From Enterococcus dispar ATCC 51266 (GTDB lineage Bacteria; Bacillota; Bacilli; Lactobacillales; Enterococcaceae): 64,000 nucleotides of DNA. A program made the position numbers and the translations under genes. The stretch lies in assembly GCF_000406945.1 (NCBI RefSeq), contig NZ_KE136354.1, positions 737,707 through 801,706 of the forward strand, read 5' to 3'. The notes under the pieces are model-generated. The model made no database searches and was not told the origin of the DNA. It was given only the letters and a program-made list of their open reading frames with translations. Position 1 is the stretch's first letter. Every line of letters begins with the position of its first letter. This document shows positions 29,201-42,855 of this stretch, one piece after another.

Positions 29201-30725
29201 ACATTTGTTCTTTGATACGACGAATAATAGCACTAGCATGAGTAGTATCTGTCAATATTTCTAAGGTGTCACCAATTTTCATAACGGTATCGCCATGAGG
29301 TAGAATTTCGCGGTCCCCACGATGTAGTAATGCTAACAGCATATGATCTGGCCATTCAAAATCTCGTACTAAAGTTCCATCTAATTTACTGCCAGATAAA
29401 ACTGGAATTTCTACGGTTGTTCGCTGTCCAGTCAAATGCGTTTTTTTACTTTTCACAAGGCGCTCTAATAGTGACTCATAAATTGGATCCCCACCTAAAA
29501 TATCTACCACAATATATGCAACAAGGGCAGTTAAACCCAATGGCATTAAATGAACCAGTGAGCCAACCATTTCAGTAACTAAAATAATTGCCGTCAAAGG
29601 TGCCTTCCCGATTGCCGCAAAGTAGCCAGCCATCGCAATGACAATAAAATCTTTCACGAAAAAAGGTTCCAGGCCAAAAACTGTCACTGCTAAATTAGCA
29701 AATAGACTGCCAATAACTGCTCCCAAGGTTAGGATGGGTAAAAAAATTCCTCCTGGTAAACCCGAACCATAGGAAATCATGGAAAAAGCAAAGCGCAACC
29801 CAAGCAATCCCAAAAGCGCAATTAAAGTGGGTGAATGTTGTCCTAAAGCTAAAATAATTTGATTGCCACCACCCAAACTATGAGGAAAGAATAAGCCCAC
29901 AGGAATTACTAATAAAAAAGGTAAAATACCCCGAAAGTAACTGGGTAACGGTAAAAAAGTATACCATTTATCTAGAGCCAGTAAAATAATTTGATAAAAA
30001 CGGCCTAAAACGCCTAGGAGGATACCAAGTAAAATGAGTAGCCAATAATATTTTAAAGGAAGCGAAGGAATATCACCAAGGTGTAATACAGGTTGTAGCC
30101 CAAAAAAAGTTAAAGAAACAAAATTAGACATTAATGCTGCTGCAAAAGAAGTTAACCAAACAAGGGGCGAAAAGTTATGATGTACTTCTTCCACTACAAA
30201 TAACAGACCTGCCACCGGGGCGTTAAATGCTGCTGCTAAACCCGCTGCAGCACCACTAGATAATAGAATTTTTTCTTCGCTTTTGCTTGCTTTCATTTTA
30301 GTAGCAATTCCTTGAGCACAGCTAGCGCCTAGCTGGATGGAGGGGCCTTCACGTCCCAGAAAAAGTCCCATACCGACGCTTAAAATGCCGCCGACAAATT
30401 TTTTCCATAAAACGGACCACCAAGAAATTGTAATATCATCTTTTAGTTGTCCTTCTACTTGTGGAATCCCACTACCTTTAATGTTGGGTTCACTTTTAAT
30501 CAAATATCCGACGACGACAGCCAATAAAATCATCAAAAGGCTCCATGGGATTAACCACAAAGGGTGAATCTTTAATTGATGATAAATATAAGGCAACATT
30601 TCACCGATTTTTTCAATTGCAAGTCGAAACAAACTGACGACAACCCCTGCTAAAGTACCAACCAATACTCCTTTAGCAATATATTTTATTTTTGTCTTAT
30701 CTAACGTATCTAAAAAATTTTTCAC
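29199..30725 (-). CDS. ClC chloride/proton antiporter with RCK-C domain
   Basis: A 508-aa ClC-family membrane protein. Selectivity motifs are GSGIPQ (84-89), GREGPSI (124-130) with the gating Glu126, and GLPGGIFLP. A second acidic pair in VVEEVHHNF matches the proton Glu of the E. coli antiporter, which suggests exchange rather than a channel. The last 80 residues form a TrkA/RCK-C ligand-binding domain (GSKLDGTLVRDFEWP). In Gram-positives RCK-C domains can bind c-di-AMP, and cdaA is in this window, but a link is inference. GTG start. Confidence 0.88.
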   Translation of the reverse strand: MKNFLDTLDKTKIKYIAKGVLVGTLAGVVVSLFRLAIEKIGEMLPYIYHQLKIHPLWLIPWSLLMILLAVVVGYLIKSEPNIKGSGIPQVEGQLKDDITISWWSVLWKKFVGGILSVGMGLFLGREGPSIQLGASCAQGIATKMKASKSEEKILLSSGAAAGLAAAFNAPVAGLLFVVEEVHHNFSPLVWLTSFAAALMSNFVSLTFFGLQPVLHLGDIPSLPLKYYWLLILLGILLGVLGRFYQIILLALDKWYTFLPLPSYFRGILPFLLVIPVGLFFPHSLGGGNQIILALGQHSPTLIALLGLLGLRFAFSMISYGSGLPGGIFLPILTLGAVIGSLFANLAVTVFGLEPFFVKDFIVIAMAGYFAAIGKAPLTAIILVTEMVGSLVHLMPLGLTALVAYIVVDILGGDPIYESLLERLVKSKKTHLTGQRTTVEIPVLSGSKLDGTLVRDFEWPDHMLLALLHRGDREILPHGDTVMKIGDTLEILTDTTHASAIIRRIKEQM

Positions 30726-30885
30726 CTAAACCCCGCCATTTCTTTTATCCACTTGTCAAAAGACTGCGTTATTATCATAGCGGATTTTTTTGTACAGGAC
30801 AAATAAATATTGCCTTTTATATATCAGGTCTTATTTTGCTGGTTCATTTGACTTATAAAAAACCTAACATTTTTTTCTTTTTCAA

Positions 30886-30914
30886 TTTATCCAAGGAAGC
30901 TTAAATGCTATAAT
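30886..30914 (+). promoter_or_regulatory. Promoter of pcrA-ligA-camS
   Basis: TTTATC, 17 bases, TATAAT, with extended -10 TGC; 32 bases before the pcrA start. Confidence 0.65.
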
Positions 30915-30946
30915 TAAAAAGATTGAATTAGAGAGGATGTTGTCTG

Positions 30947-33190
30947 GTGTCACCCAATTCATTATTAGAGGGAATGAATCCTCGTCAAAAAGAAGCCGTG
31001 AAACAAACTGAAGGTCCGTTATTAATTATGGCGGGCGCAGGCAGTGGCAAGACGCGCGTATTAACCCACAGAATTGCCTATTTAATTGAAGAAAAAGAAG
31101 TGAATCCTTGGAATATTTTAGCGATTACTTTTACCAATAAAGCTGCCAAGGAAATGAAAGAGCGGGTGAATAAGATTATTCCTGCTGGCGGACAAGATGT
31201 TTGGGTATCTACTTTCCATTCGATGTGTGTCCGCATTTTACGCCGCGAAGTTGATTTTATTGGCTATTCTCGCAATTTTACAATTATTGACAGTTCTGAG
31301 CAGTTGACATTGATGAAACGCGTTTTAAAAGAGCTGAATATTGATCCTAAAAAATATGATCCCCGTTCTATTTTAGCGGCTATTTCCAATGCAAAAAATG
31401 CACTCTTAACACCCAGGGACTATGAAGCACAACAAGGAGCTTTTTTTGAAGAAATTGTTGCGCGTTGTTATGATATGTATCAACAAGAACTAAAAGTTAA
31501 TGAATGTATGGATTTTGATGATTTAATCATGAATACTATCCGTTTGTTTCATGAGCATCCAGATTCTTTGTACTATTATCAAAATAAATTTCATTATATT
31601 CATGTTGATGAATATCAAGATACTAACCATGCACAATATACTTTAGTAAATATGTTAGCTGCACGTTTTAAAAATTTATGTGTTGTAGGAGATGCCGATC
31701 AAAGTATTTATGGTTGGCGTGGCGCGGATATGCAGAATATTTTGGATTTTGAAAAAGATTATCCCGATGCTAAAGTCATTTTGTTGGAGCAAAATTATCG
31801 TTCGACGCAAAATATTTTAACCGCGGCCAATCAAGTGATTCAAAATAATCAAAACCGTAAAGATAAAAAATTATGGACTGAAAATGATGCAGGCGAAAAA
31901 ATTACTTATTATCGCGGAGATAATGAGCGTGACGAAGCACGTTTTATTGTTAGTGAAATTCAGACAAAACGCCGTGAAGCGCAGCGCGATTATGGTGACT
32001 TTGCTATTTTGTATCGTACCAATGCGCAATCTCGGGTGGTAGAAGAAACGCTATTAAAATCCAACATGCCATACAAAATGGTAGGTGGTCATAAGTTCTA
32101 CGATCGTAAAGAAATTAAAGATATTTTGGCTTATTTGCAAGTCATCGCCAACCCGGCGGATTCATTAAGCTTTGAGCGAATTGTCAACGTGCCCAAAAGA
32201 GGTATTGGAGCTACGTCTTTAGAAAAATTGCGGCAATTTGGCAATCTTCATGGTTTTTCGCTTTTGGAAGCTGCCAGCAATTCAGCCTTAGCCAATATTA
32301 GCGGTAAAGCCGGTAAAGAGCTTGAAAATTTCGCTGAATTAATGGCTAATTTTCAAAAAATGCGTTCTTTTTTAACCGTGACCGAATTAACCAAAGAAGT
32401 TTTAGCCAAAAGTGGTTACGAAGACGAGTTAAAACGCCAAAACACTTTGGAAGCTCAAAATCGCCTCGAAAACTTAGAGGAGTTTTTAACTGTAACTCAA
32501 GAATTTGATAAAAATTATGAACGAGAAAACTCAGAAGACTTGGAAAATGTGGATGATAAATTATCGGTCTTTTTAAATGATTTAGCCTTACTATCTGATG
32601 TTGATAGCTTTGAAGAATCTAATAGTCAAATTACCCTGATGACACTTCATGCCGCTAAAGGTTTGGAATTTCCAGTTGTCTTTTTGATTGGACTAGAAGA
32701 AGGGGTATTCCCATTATCACGCGCTCTGATGGAAGAAAGTGAATTGGAAGAAGAACGGCGTTTGGCTTACGTTGGTATCACTAGAGCAGAAGAAGAGTTA
32801 TATCTGACGAATGCTTTCACACGAACGCTATATGGTAAGACACAATATAATCGTCCCTCACGCTTTGTAGAGGAAATAGAAGAAGATCTACTAACAAAGC
32901 CTGGTCAAGTAGTGCAGCCAACTAATAATCGTCCTTTTGCAACACGAAAAGCATATGCGACGAAACCGGCATATCAGCAGCCTTCTGTTGCTGGTGTAAG
33001 TGCTAAGCAAAGTACCGGTGGTGAACAAGCCGCATGGCAAGTGGGAGATAAACTGCGTCATAAAAAATGGGGGATTGGCACTGTCGTAAAAACTAATGGT
33101 ACTGCTAAAGATATGGAATTAGACGTAGCTTTTCCAGAACAAGGGATTAAGCGCCTTTTAGCAGCCTTTGCTCCCATCGAAAAAATTTAG
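30947..33190 (+). CDS. pcrA: ATP-dependent DNA helicase PcrA (UvrD/Rep family)
   Basis: A 747-aa superfamily 1 helicase that acts in repair, rolling-circle replication and removal of RecA. Motifs seen are Q ([10 protein letters not shown]), I ([10 protein letters not shown]), II (HVDEYQDTN), III ([14 protein letters not shown]), IV (LLEQNYRST), V ([14 protein letters not shown]) and VI ([13 protein letters not shown]), then a C-terminal RNA-polymerase-binding Tudor-like domain ([16 protein letters not shown]). GTG start, with GAGAGG about 10 bases upstream. ligA follows 16 to 22 bases later. Confidence 0.97.
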   Translation: MSPNSLLEGMNPRQKEAVKQTEGPLLIMAGAGSGKTRVLTHRIAYLIEEKEVNPWNILAITFTNKAAKEMKERVNKIIPAGGQDVWVSTFHSMCVRILRREVDFIGYSRNFTIIDSSEQLTLMKRVLKELNIDPKKYDPRSILAAISNAKNALLTPRDYEAQQGAFFEEIVARCYDMYQQELKVNECMDFDDLIMNTIRLFHEHPDSLYYYQNKFHYIHVDEYQDTNHAQYTLVNMLAARFKNLCVVGDADQSIYGWRGADMQNILDFEKDYPDAKVILLEQNYRSTQNILTAANQVIQNNQNRKDKKLWTENDAGEKITYYRGDNERDEARFIVSEIQTKRREAQRDYGDFAILYRTNAQSRVVEETLLKSNMPYKMVGGHKFYDRKEIKDILAYLQVIANPADSLSFERIVNVPKRGIGATSLEKLRQFGNLHGFSLLEAASNSALANISGKAGKELENFAELMANFQKMRSFLTVTELTKEVLAKSGYEDELKRQNTLEAQNRLENLEEFLTVTQEFDKNYERENSEDLENVDDKLSVFLNDLALLSDVDSFEESNSQITLMTLHAAKGLEFPVVFLIGLEEGVFPLSRALMEESELEEERRLAYVGITRAEEELYLTNAFTRTLYGKTQYNRPSRFVEEIEEDLLTKPGQVVQPTNNRPFATRKAYATKPAYQQPSVAGVSAKQSTGGEQAAWQVGDKLRHKKWGIGTVVKTNGTAKDMELDVAFPEQGIKRLLAAFAPIEKI

Positions 33191-33197
33191 TTTTTAG

Positions 33198-36324
<3,127 letters not shown>

Positions 36325-36328
36325 TGAC

Positions 36329-36357
36329 TTGAAAAATAGGCAGAATTATTTCATTAT
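36329..36357 (+). promoter_or_regulatory. Possible promoter of gatCAB
   Basis: TTGAAA, 17 bases, CATTAT, just after camS. The -10 is poor. Confidence 0.4.
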
Positions 36358-36419
36358 AGAAAAGAAAAAGTATTTTATGTTTCTTTTGAAATACTTAGTG
36401 GCAAGAAAGAAGGGGTAGT

Positions 36420-36725
36420 ATGGCAATTAATGAAGAACAAGTCCTGCATGTAGCAAAACTTGCAAAACTTTCATTTACCAAAACAGAAGCAGCAGAATTC
36501 ACCGACCAATTAGGAAAAATTATCGAAATGGTCGAACTTTTAGAAGAAGTAGATACAACTGGTGTTCCATTTACTTCCAATGTGGTGGAAACAGTCAATG
36601 TTATGCGCCCTGACCGCGCAGAAGCGGGCATGAATCGGGATGATTTAATGAAGAATGTACCAGAAAAAGAAGACGGCTTTATTAAAGTACCGGCGATTAT
36701 TGATAATGGGGAGGCTGGCGCTTAA
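36420..36725 (+). CDS. gatC: Asp/Glu-tRNA amidotransferase subunit C
   Basis: A 101-aa GatC that wraps around GatA and stabilises the GatCAB complex. The family pattern is an N-terminal helix ([17 protein letters not shown]), then [12 protein letters not shown] and MRPDRAEAG. GatCAB turns Glu-tRNA(Gln), and in some cells Asp-tRNA(Asn), into the correct amide form. Stop and gatA start share one base, so the products are made in balance. Confidence 0.95.
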   Translation: MAINEEQVLHVAKLAKLSFTKTEAAEFTDQLGKIIEMVELLEEVDTTGVPFTSNVVETVNVMRPDRAEAGMNRDDLMKNVPEKEDGFIKVPAIIDNGEAGA

Positions 36726-38194
36726 TGGAAAAATTGTACGATAAAAATTTGAGTGATTTACATGATTTACTCGTTTCAAAAGAAATTACAGCTACTGATT
36801 TAACAGCAGCTACAATCGCACGAATTAAAGAGACAGAACCAAAAGTAGAGGCTTTTATTACGGTTAATGAAGAAAAAGCACTAGCCCAAGCTAAAGCTTT
36901 AGATTTAAAAGGTATAACAGAAGACAATATTTTAGCGGGTATTCCAATTGGGATTAAAGACAATATTGTCACTAAAGATATTTTAACCACTGCGGCTTCC
37001 AAAATTTTATCAAATTTTGAACCGGTTTATGATGCAACCGTTATGGATAAAGTTTATCAAACAGATATGATTCCTGTTGGAAAATTAAACATGGATGAAT
37101 TTGCTATGGGCGGCAGTAGTGAGACTTCTTACTTCAAAAAAACCAAAAATGCTTGGGATGAAACCAAAGTACCAGGGGGTTCTTCTGGTGGTTCGGCGGC
37201 AGCAGTCGCTGCAGGGCAAGTTCCAGTATCTTTAGGTAGCGATACTGGAGGCTCTATTCGCCAACCAGCTGCATTTAATGGAATTGTGGGAATGAAACCA
37301 ACATATGGTCGTGTCTCTCGCTTTGGCTTAATTGCTTTTGCGTCTTCTTTAGACCAAATTGGACCTTTAACCCGCAATGTGAAAGATAATGCCTTAACAT
37401 TAAATGCTATTAGTGGATACGATGAAAAAGATGGTACTAGCTCTGGTATTTCTGTGCCAGATTTTACCGCTAATCTTGAAAAAGGCGTGAAAGGTCTTAA
37501 AATTGGGTTGCCTAAAGAGTATCTTGGCGAAGGTGTAGATCCTGGCGTTAAAGCAGCCATTGAAAAGGCCGCTGCTACCTTTGAAAAATTAGGTGCGACA
37601 GTTGAAGAGGTAAGTTTACCCCATTCAAAATATGGCGTTGCGGTATATTACATTATCGCTTCTTCTGAAGCAAGTTCAAACTTGCAACGTTTTGATGGTA
37701 TTCGCTATGGCTTCCGTGCTGAAGATGTCGCAAACTTAGAAGATGTTTATGTGAAATCACGTAGCGAAGGCTTTGGTACCGAAGTTAAACGACGGATTAT
37801 GCTAGGTACCTTCTCATTAAGCGCGGGTTATTATGACGCATATTTCAAAAAGGCGGGTCAAGTACGGACGTTAATCAAACAAGATTTTGATAAAGTGTTT
37901 AATGATTATGATTTAATTATTGGGCCAGCTTCACCCACTGTCGCTTTTGGCTTAGGTGAAAAAATCAACGATCCGATTACAATGTATATGAGTGATATTT
38001 TGACGATTCCAGTTAACTTGGCAGGCCTGCCAGGAATGTCGATTCCAGCTGGATTTTCAGAAGGGTTACCGGTAGGCTTACAAATTATTGGCAAACAATT
38101 TGATGAAGTCACAATGTATCAAGCGGCAGCAGCTTTTGAAGGTGCTACTGATTTCCATTTACAAAAACCAGTGATTTTAGGGGGGAATAAATAA
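36725..38194 (+). CDS. gatA: Asp/Glu-tRNA amidotransferase subunit A
   Basis: A 489-aa amidase-signature enzyme that releases ammonia from glutamine or asparagine. The Ser-cisSer-Lys triad is visible: Lys in IPIGIKDN, cis-Ser in [14 protein letters not shown] and the nucleophile Ser in [11 protein letters not shown]. Ammonia passes to GatB. The middle gene of gatCAB, with one-base overlaps at both ends. Confidence 0.97.
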   Translation: MEKLYDKNLSDLHDLLVSKEITATDLTAATIARIKETEPKVEAFITVNEEKALAQAKALDLKGITEDNILAGIPIGIKDNIVTKDILTTAASKILSNFEPVYDATVMDKVYQTDMIPVGKLNMDEFAMGGSSETSYFKKTKNAWDETKVPGGSSGGSAAAVAAGQVPVSLGSDTGGSIRQPAAFNGIVGMKPTYGRVSRFGLIAFASSLDQIGPLTRNVKDNALTLNAISGYDEKDGTSSGISVPDFTANLEKGVKGLKIGLPKEYLGEGVDPGVKAAIEKAAATFEKLGATVEEVSLPHSKYGVAVYYIIASSEASSNLQRFDGIRYGFRAEDVANLEDVYVKSRSEGFGTEVKRRIMLGTFSLSAGYYDAYFKKAGQVRTLIKQDFDKVFNDYDLIIGPASPTVAFGLGEKINDPITMYMSDILTIPVNLAGLPGMSIPAGFSEGLPVGLQIIGKQFDEVTMYQAAAAFEGATDFHLQKPVILGGNK

Positions 38195-39624
38195 TGAATT
38201 TTGAAACAGTTATTGGGTTAGAAGTTCACGTGGAACTAAAAACCAACTCTAAAATCTTCTCACCTGCACCGGCTCATTTTGGAGCAGAACCAAACAGTAA
38301 TACCAATGTTATTGATTGGGGCTATCCCGGTGTTTTACCAGTAATGAATAAAGCGGCGGTTGAATTTGGTATGAAAGCAGCGCTAGCATTAAATTGCGAA
38401 ATTTCAAAAGAAACCCATTTTGATCGCAAAAACTATTTTTATCCTGATAATCCTAAAGCTTATCAAATTTCACAGTTTGATCAACCAATCGGACATGATG
38501 GTTGGATCGAAATTGAAGTAGAAGGTAAAAAGAAAAAGATTCGGATTGAACGAGTGCATTTAGAAGAAGATGCCGGTAAAAATATGCATGGTATCGGTGG
38601 CTATTCTTATGTCGATTTAAATCGTCAAGGCACGCCTTTGATTGAAATTGTTTCAGAAGCGGATATGCGCTCACCTGAAGAAGCGTATGCTTATTTAGAA
38701 GCGTTGCGTTCTATTATTCTATTTACTGATGTATCAGATGTGAAAATGGAAGAAGGCTCTATGCGTTGTGATGCCAATATTTCCATTCGCCCGTATGGAC
38801 AAGAAGAATTCGGGACGAAAACGGAATTGAAAAACTTAAATTCCATGAGCTTTGTTAAAAAAGGTTTAGCTTTTGAAGAAAAACGCCAAGCAAAAGTATT
38901 ACTTGCCGGTGGTGAAATTCAACAAGAAACACGTCGCTTTGATGAAACCACAAATAAAACAATTTTAATGCGGGTTAAAGAAGGTTCAAGTGATTACCGT
39001 TACTTCCCAGAACCTGATATTCCCCGGTTTGTTATTGATGATGAATGGATTAGTAAAGTAAAAGCGACTTTACCTGAGCTGCCAGCTTCTCGGCGTTTAC
39101 GTTACATCAATGAATTTGGCTTACCAGAATACGATGCAAAAGTCTTGACCTTAACCAAAGAAATGTCTGATTTCTTTGAAGCGACACTTGCTGCCGGTGC
39201 AGATGCAAAATTGGCTTCCAATTGGCTAATGGGTGAAGTTTCAGCTTACTTAAATAGCGAAAAGCTTGAATTAGGCGAAACCCAACTATCACCAGCTAAC
39301 TTGGCCGGAATGATTGTCTTAATCCAAGATGGCACGATCAGTTCAAAAATTGCCAAAAAAGTTTTCCGTGAATTGATTCAAAACGGTGGCGATGCCAAAG
39401 CGGTCGTGGAAGCAAAAGGATTAGTTCAATTATCTGATCCAGCGCAATTGCTGCCAATCATCAATGAAGTTTTAGATAACAATGCACAATCGATTGAAGA
39501 TTTTAAAAATGGTAAGGATCGCGCTGTGGGCTTCTTAGTAGGACAAATTATGAAACAAACGAAAGGAAAAGCGAATCCAGCCGTTGTGAACCAATTGTTA
39601 CAGACTGAATTGGCCAAACGTTAA
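38194..39624 (+). CDS. gatB: Asp/Glu-tRNA amidotransferase subunit B
   Basis: A 476-aa kinase and transamidase subunit that activates the misacylated t[13 protein letters not shown] at the N-terminus, [17 protein letters not shown] and [13 protein letters not shown] are family motifs, and the C-terminal YqeY-like tail domain binds tRNA. It starts on the last base of gatA; dagK starts 8 bases after it. Confidence 0.97.
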   Translation: MNFETVIGLEVHVELKTNSKIFSPAPAHFGAEPNSNTNVIDWGYPGVLPVMNKAAVEFGMKAALALNCEISKETHFDRKNYFYPDNPKAYQISQFDQPIGHDGWIEIEVEGKKKKIRIERVHLEEDAGKNMHGIGGYSYVDLNRQGTPLIEIVSEADMRSPEEAYAYLEALRSIILFTDVSDVKMEEGSMRCDANISIRPYGQEEFGTKTELKNLNSMSFVKKGLAFEEKRQAKVLLAGGEIQQETRRFDETTNKTILMRVKEGSSDYRYFPEPDIPRFVIDDEWISKVKATLPELPASRRLRYINEFGLPEYDAKVLTLTKEMSDFFEATLAAGADAKLASNWLMGEVSAYLNSEKLELGETQLSPANLAGMIVLIQDGTISSKIAKKVFRELIQNGGDAKAVVEAKGLVQLSDPAQLLPIINEVLDNNAQSIEDFKNGKDRAVGFLVGQIMKQTKGKANPAVVNQLLQTELAKR

Positions 39625-39631
39625 TAAGAGT

Positions 39632-40684
39632 ATGAAAAAAGCACGTGTAATTTACAATCCAACTTCAGGTAAAGAGGCCACCAAACGCAGTTTAGCCGAT
39701 ATTTTACAAGTTTTGGAGCAAGCGGGTTTTGAAGCAAGTGCTTTTGCTACAACCCCTGAACCAAATTCAGCAAAAAATGAAGCTACCCGGGCTGCCAAAG
39801 CTGGCTTTGACTTAATTGTTGCCGCCGGTGGTGACGGTACCATTAACGAAGTCGTTAACGGTATTGCCCCTTTAAAGAAACGTCCTAAAATGGCGATTAT
39901 CCCGGCAGGAACTACAAACGACTACGCCAGAGCTTTAAAAATTCCTCGTGACAATCTAAAAGCTGCCGCTGAAGTCATTTTGAAAAAACAAACGATTAAA
40001 ATGGATATTGGTCAAGCCAGAGAAAATTATTTTATTAATATTGCTGCTGGTGGTCATTTGACTGAACTGACCTATGATGTTCCTTCTGAATTAAAAAGTA
40101 TTTTTGGGTATTTAGCCTACTTAGCTAAAGGCGCAGAATTATTGCCCCGGGTAAAACCTATTAAAATGCATTTAAAATATGACGAAGGCGAATACAAAGG
40201 AAATGCTTCGATGTTTTTCTTGGCTTTAACGAACTCAGTTGGTGGCTTTGAACAAATTGCTCCCGATGCAAAATTGGATGATGGTAAGTTTTCACTAATC
40301 ATTGTGAAGACTGCCAATATTTTTGAAATTGTCCATTTGGTGGCTTTAATGTTGAACGGTGGTAAGCATATCAATGACAAACGGATTATTTATACCAAAA
40401 CAAGTCACTTAGAAGTGGATACAATTGGTGAAAAAAATCAACTGATGATTAATCTCGATGGCGAATATGGTGGCGATGCGCCCATGACGTTTGTCAATCA
40501 TCATCATCATATCGAAATGTACGCCAATCTCGATGCGATTCCCGATGATGCCGTAGTGGGTTATGAAGAAGAGGAAGCGGAATACGAAGAAGTAAGTCGT
40601 GATTTTATTAAAGAAGTCGAAAAATTGACAGATGAAGATATTGATGGCGATGGCAAAATTGCCGATCAAAATGATAAGAAATAA
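39632..40684 (+). CDS. dagK: Diacylglycerol kinase (DgkB type) with EF-hand-like tail
   Basis: A 350-aa soluble lipid kinase that returns diacylglycerol, released by lipoteichoic acid synthesis, to phosphatidic acid. The kinase signature is AAGGDGTINEVVNG, followed by IPAGTTNDYARALKIP. The C-terminus is a very acidic tail that ends in DIDGDGKIADQN (336-347), which has the Asp/Asp/Asp-Gly/Ile spacing of an EF-hand or dockerin calcium loop. It follows gatB by 8 bases and ends at a clear terminator. Confidence 0.92.
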   Translation: MKKARVIYNPTSGKEATKRSLADILQVLEQAGFEASAFATTPEPNSAKNEATRAAKAGFDLIVAAGGDGTINEVVNGIAPLKKRPKMAIIPAGTTNDYARALKIPRDNLKAAAEVILKKQTIKMDIGQARENYFINIAAGGHLTELTYDVPSELKSIFGYLAYLAKGAELLPRVKPIKMHLKYDEGEYKGNASMFFLALTNSVGGFEQIAPDAKLDDGKFSLIIVKTANIFEIVHLVALMLNGGKHINDKRIIYTKTSHLEVDTIGEKNQLMINLDGEYGGDAPMTFVNHHHHIEMYANLDAIPDDAVVGYEEEEAEYEEVSRDFIKEVEKLTDEDIDGDGKIADQNDKK

Positions 40685-40688
40685 TTAT

Positions 40689-40725
40689 AAACTCCACATT
40701 CATAAAGACGGATGTGGAGTTTTTG
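40689..40725 (+). terminator. Terminator after dagK
   Basis: AACTCCACATTC / GGATGTGGAGTT stem, then five T. Confidence 0.85.
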
Positions 40726-40726
40726 G

Positions 40727-40755
40727 TTGTATATGTCTAGCTTATGCCTTAGAAT
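40727..40755 (+). promoter_or_regulatory. Promoter of rlmCD
   Basis: TTGTAT, 17 bases, TAGAAT. The predicted transcript starts near 40762. Confidence 0.5.
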
Positions 40756-40787
40756 AAACAAGGATTGTTTTATGAAAAATCAGTCAG

Positions 40788-40808
40788 CAACCCAAGTGGT
40801 TGTTTTTT
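40788..40808 (+). promoter_or_regulatory. Small hairpin plus T-run in the rlmCD leader
   Basis: CAACC / GGTTG with a 5-base loop, followed directly by six T, 12 bases before the ribosome site. It looks like a weak terminator or attenuator. A 32-codon frame (ATG 40772, stop 40868-40870) with AAGGA upstream runs through it and into rlmCD. Confidence 0.4.
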
Positions 40809-40829
40809 GTTCTAAATTTAGGAGGAACT

Positions 40830-42209
40830 ATGAAAAAAACAGATCAAGTATATCCAGTAGAAAAAAATAATGTGTATGAAGTCAGCATTTCTGATTTAAC
40901 CTATGAAGGAATGGGTGTGGCTAAAATTGACCATTATCCGTTATTTGTTGATAACGCTCTTCCTGGTGAAAAAGTTAATCTAAAAGTGATTAAAGTAGGC
41001 AAAAAATTTGGGATTGGTAAAGTTATTTCTTATTTGGAAAAAAGTCCAAAACGGGTAGATATTCCCAATGAAGATTTATTACGGACTGGTATTGCGCCTT
41101 TAAGTCACTTAGCATATGAAGAACAGTTACTCTTTAAACAAAAACAAGTTGAAACTGTTTTGCAAAAAATTGCTAAAATGCCCACTATTCCAGTACTACC
41201 TACAATTGGAATGGCAAAACCTGAAGGCTATCGTAATAAAGCTCAAATTCCTGTGCGCCGCAAAGATGGAAAGCTCCAAACCGGTTTTTATCGTAAGAAT
41301 AGCCATGATTTGGTGGCAATTGAAGACTTCTATATCCAAGATCCAGCCATTGATGCCGCAATTATTAAAATTCGCGATATTTTAGAACGATTTAATGTAA
41401 AGGCCTATAACGAACAACAACACGAAGGTTTATTGCGTCATATTGTAATTCGACAAGGCCATTATTCTCGTCAAATGATGGTAGTGTTGGTAACATTGCG
41501 CAATAAGTTCTTTAAAGGTGAAGAAATTGCGGCCCAAATCCACAAAGAACTCCCCGCAGTTGTTAGTGTCATGCAAAATGTTAATACAGAAAAAACCAAC
41601 GTTATTTTAGGGGAACACGAAAAAGTTCTTTATGGGACAGATTATATTGAAGATACATTATTGGGAAAAACTTTCCGTATCTCTGCCAAGTCTTTTTATC
41701 AAGTCAATACAGAGCAAACCGAAGTTCTATATGAAACTGCTTTTGAAATGGCTGCCTTACAACCTGACGATGTAGTGATTGATGCCTACGCTGGGATAGG
41801 GACTATTGGTTTATCCGTTGCAGATCGTGTCAAACACGTTTATGGGATGGAATCAATCCCTGAAGCAGTAGCGGATGCCAAGAAAAATGCGAAATTAAAT
41901 GAAATTGATAATGCGACTTACTTAGTAGGTGATGCGACCAAGGTAATGGGACAATGGTCAAAAGAAGAAATGCAGCCAGCTGTTATCTTTGTCGATCCAC
42001 CACGAAAAGGCTTAACGACTGATTTTATTAACGCGGCTTGTGATATGAAGCCAGAAAAAATTATTTATATTTCATGTAACCCAGGGACAATGGCCCGTGA
42101 TCTGGTTGATTTTAAGGCTAAAGGGTATACGTGTAAAAAAATCCAGCCAGTTGACTTATTCCCACAAACTACACATGTTGAAACGGTAGGACTATTAACA
42201 AAGGATTAA
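40830..42209 (+). CDS. rlmCD: 23S rRNA (uracil-5-)-methyltransferase
   Basis: A 459-aa RumA/TrmA-family enzyme. The N-terminal TRAM domain (YEVSISDLTYEGMGVAKID) is followed by SFYQVNTEQTE, the SAM loop DAYAGIGTIGLS, VDPPRKGL and the catalytic cysteine segment YISCNPGT. In streptococci one such enzyme, RlmCD, methylates both U747 and U1939 and can change macrolide response. The iron-sulfur Cys cluster of E. coli RumA is absent. ATG 40830 has AGGAGG upstream. Confidence 0.9.
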   Translation: MKKTDQVYPVEKNNVYEVSISDLTYEGMGVAKIDHYPLFVDNALPGEKVNLKVIKVGKKFGIGKVISYLEKSPKRVDIPNEDLLRTGIAPLSHLAYEEQLLFKQKQVETVLQKIAKMPTIPVLPTIGMAKPEGYRNKAQIPVRRKDGKLQTGFYRKNSHDLVAIEDFYIQDPAIDAAIIKIRDILERFNVKAYNEQQHEGLLRHIVIRQGHYSRQMMVVLVTLRNKFFKGEEIAAQIHKELPAVVSVMQNVNTEKTNVILGEHEKVLYGTDYIEDTLLGKTFRISAKSFYQVNTEQTEVLYETAFEMAALQPDDVVIDAYAGIGTIGLSVADRVKHVYGMESIPEAVADAKKNAKLNEIDNATYLVGDATKVMGQWSKEEMQPAVIFVDPPRKGLTTDFINAACDMKPEKIIYISCNPGTMARDLVDFKAKGYTCKKIQPVDLFPQTTHVETVGLLTKD

Positions 42210-42280
42210 TCCTTTGTGTCTTTTACTGGCTGAGAGAGTTGTTAAATTGAATAAAAAGTTTTGCGTTGCACGGGAAATTA

Positions 42281-42316
42281 CAACAAAGACGTCTCTTTTT
42301 AGAGGCGTCTTTGTTG
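42281..42316 (+). other. Long hairpin downstream of rlmCD
   Basis: Fifteen-base arms CAACAAAGACGTCTC and GAGGCGTCTTTGTTG with one G-U pair and a 6-base loop. The T-rich part is in the loop, and no T-run follows, so termination is uncertain even though the site suits it. Confidence 0.55.
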
Positions 42317-42473
42317 TATACGAGAATATAAATGATAATCTCGCGAAAATTTTAGCATTGATAAGTTATTAGAGACTTAAAATACATTTTATGCATTAAT
42401 CTTTTAAAGAATATACATCCTATATTCAAAGCTAAAAAAACAAGAAAATTAGTAAGGGTGATATAATAATAGT

Positions 42474-42629
42474 GTGGTCATCTATGGTACAAATGCGGGG
42501 GCCAATAATCGTGAAATTACGTTCTATTTGGTACCCCCAGATGGTATTGTGGCAAAAGAAAAGCGTGTTTTTCAAGTAATGGCAGATGGAATGTTCTATC
42601 AATTAGAATACCCAAAAGAAAATTGGTGA
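42474..42629 (+). pseudogene. 3' remnant of a secreted-protein gene
   Basis: An open frame of 51 codons from GTG 42474, beginning VVIYGTNAGANNREI, with YLVPPDGIVA and ending FYQLEYPKENW. Composition is that of real coding sequence, like the C-terminal repeat of small enterococcal lipoproteins. There is no close ribosome site or signal peptide, and a TGA lies 15 bases upstream in frame. Most likely the 5' part is lost. An intact small protein is less likely. Confidence 0.45.
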
Positions 42630-42855
42630 CAAGATTACCAGAAAGAAGAATAGGTTTTAATCATTTAGAGAAGCGTGAGAGTTGATTCAAATAAGCAAGT
42701 ACATAAGAAAATACTCTTATGATTAAAATAATAGGCTAGTTATATGTTTGATTGTTTAAATTTGTACTTCAAACGAGTTTAATTATGCTGTATTAGTCGA
42801 TTCTATTCGTTCTTTTGATTAGAATTGTCACTGATATAAAAAGGAGATATGGAAA

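Larger units (their letters stand above)
42210..42855. other. 646-base region with no intact gene
   Basis: Contains a long hairpin (42281-42316), a truncated coding remnant (42474-42629) and AT-rich sequence up to the pdxK ribosome site. A short frame, 42625-42684, ends in GFNHLEKRES and resembles a piece of the 50.4-50.5 kb gap. It looks like decayed DNA. Confidence 0.6.

Noticed and set aside
37129-37560. Long minus-strand open frame inside gatA
   Set aside because: Antisense shadow rich in Pro/Ser/Ala, as expected from reversed gatA codons.
42226-42240. CTGGCTGAGAGA, resembling part of a TPP riboswitch
   Set aside because: The other conserved parts of the THI element are missing, and the next gene is not clearly thiamine-related.
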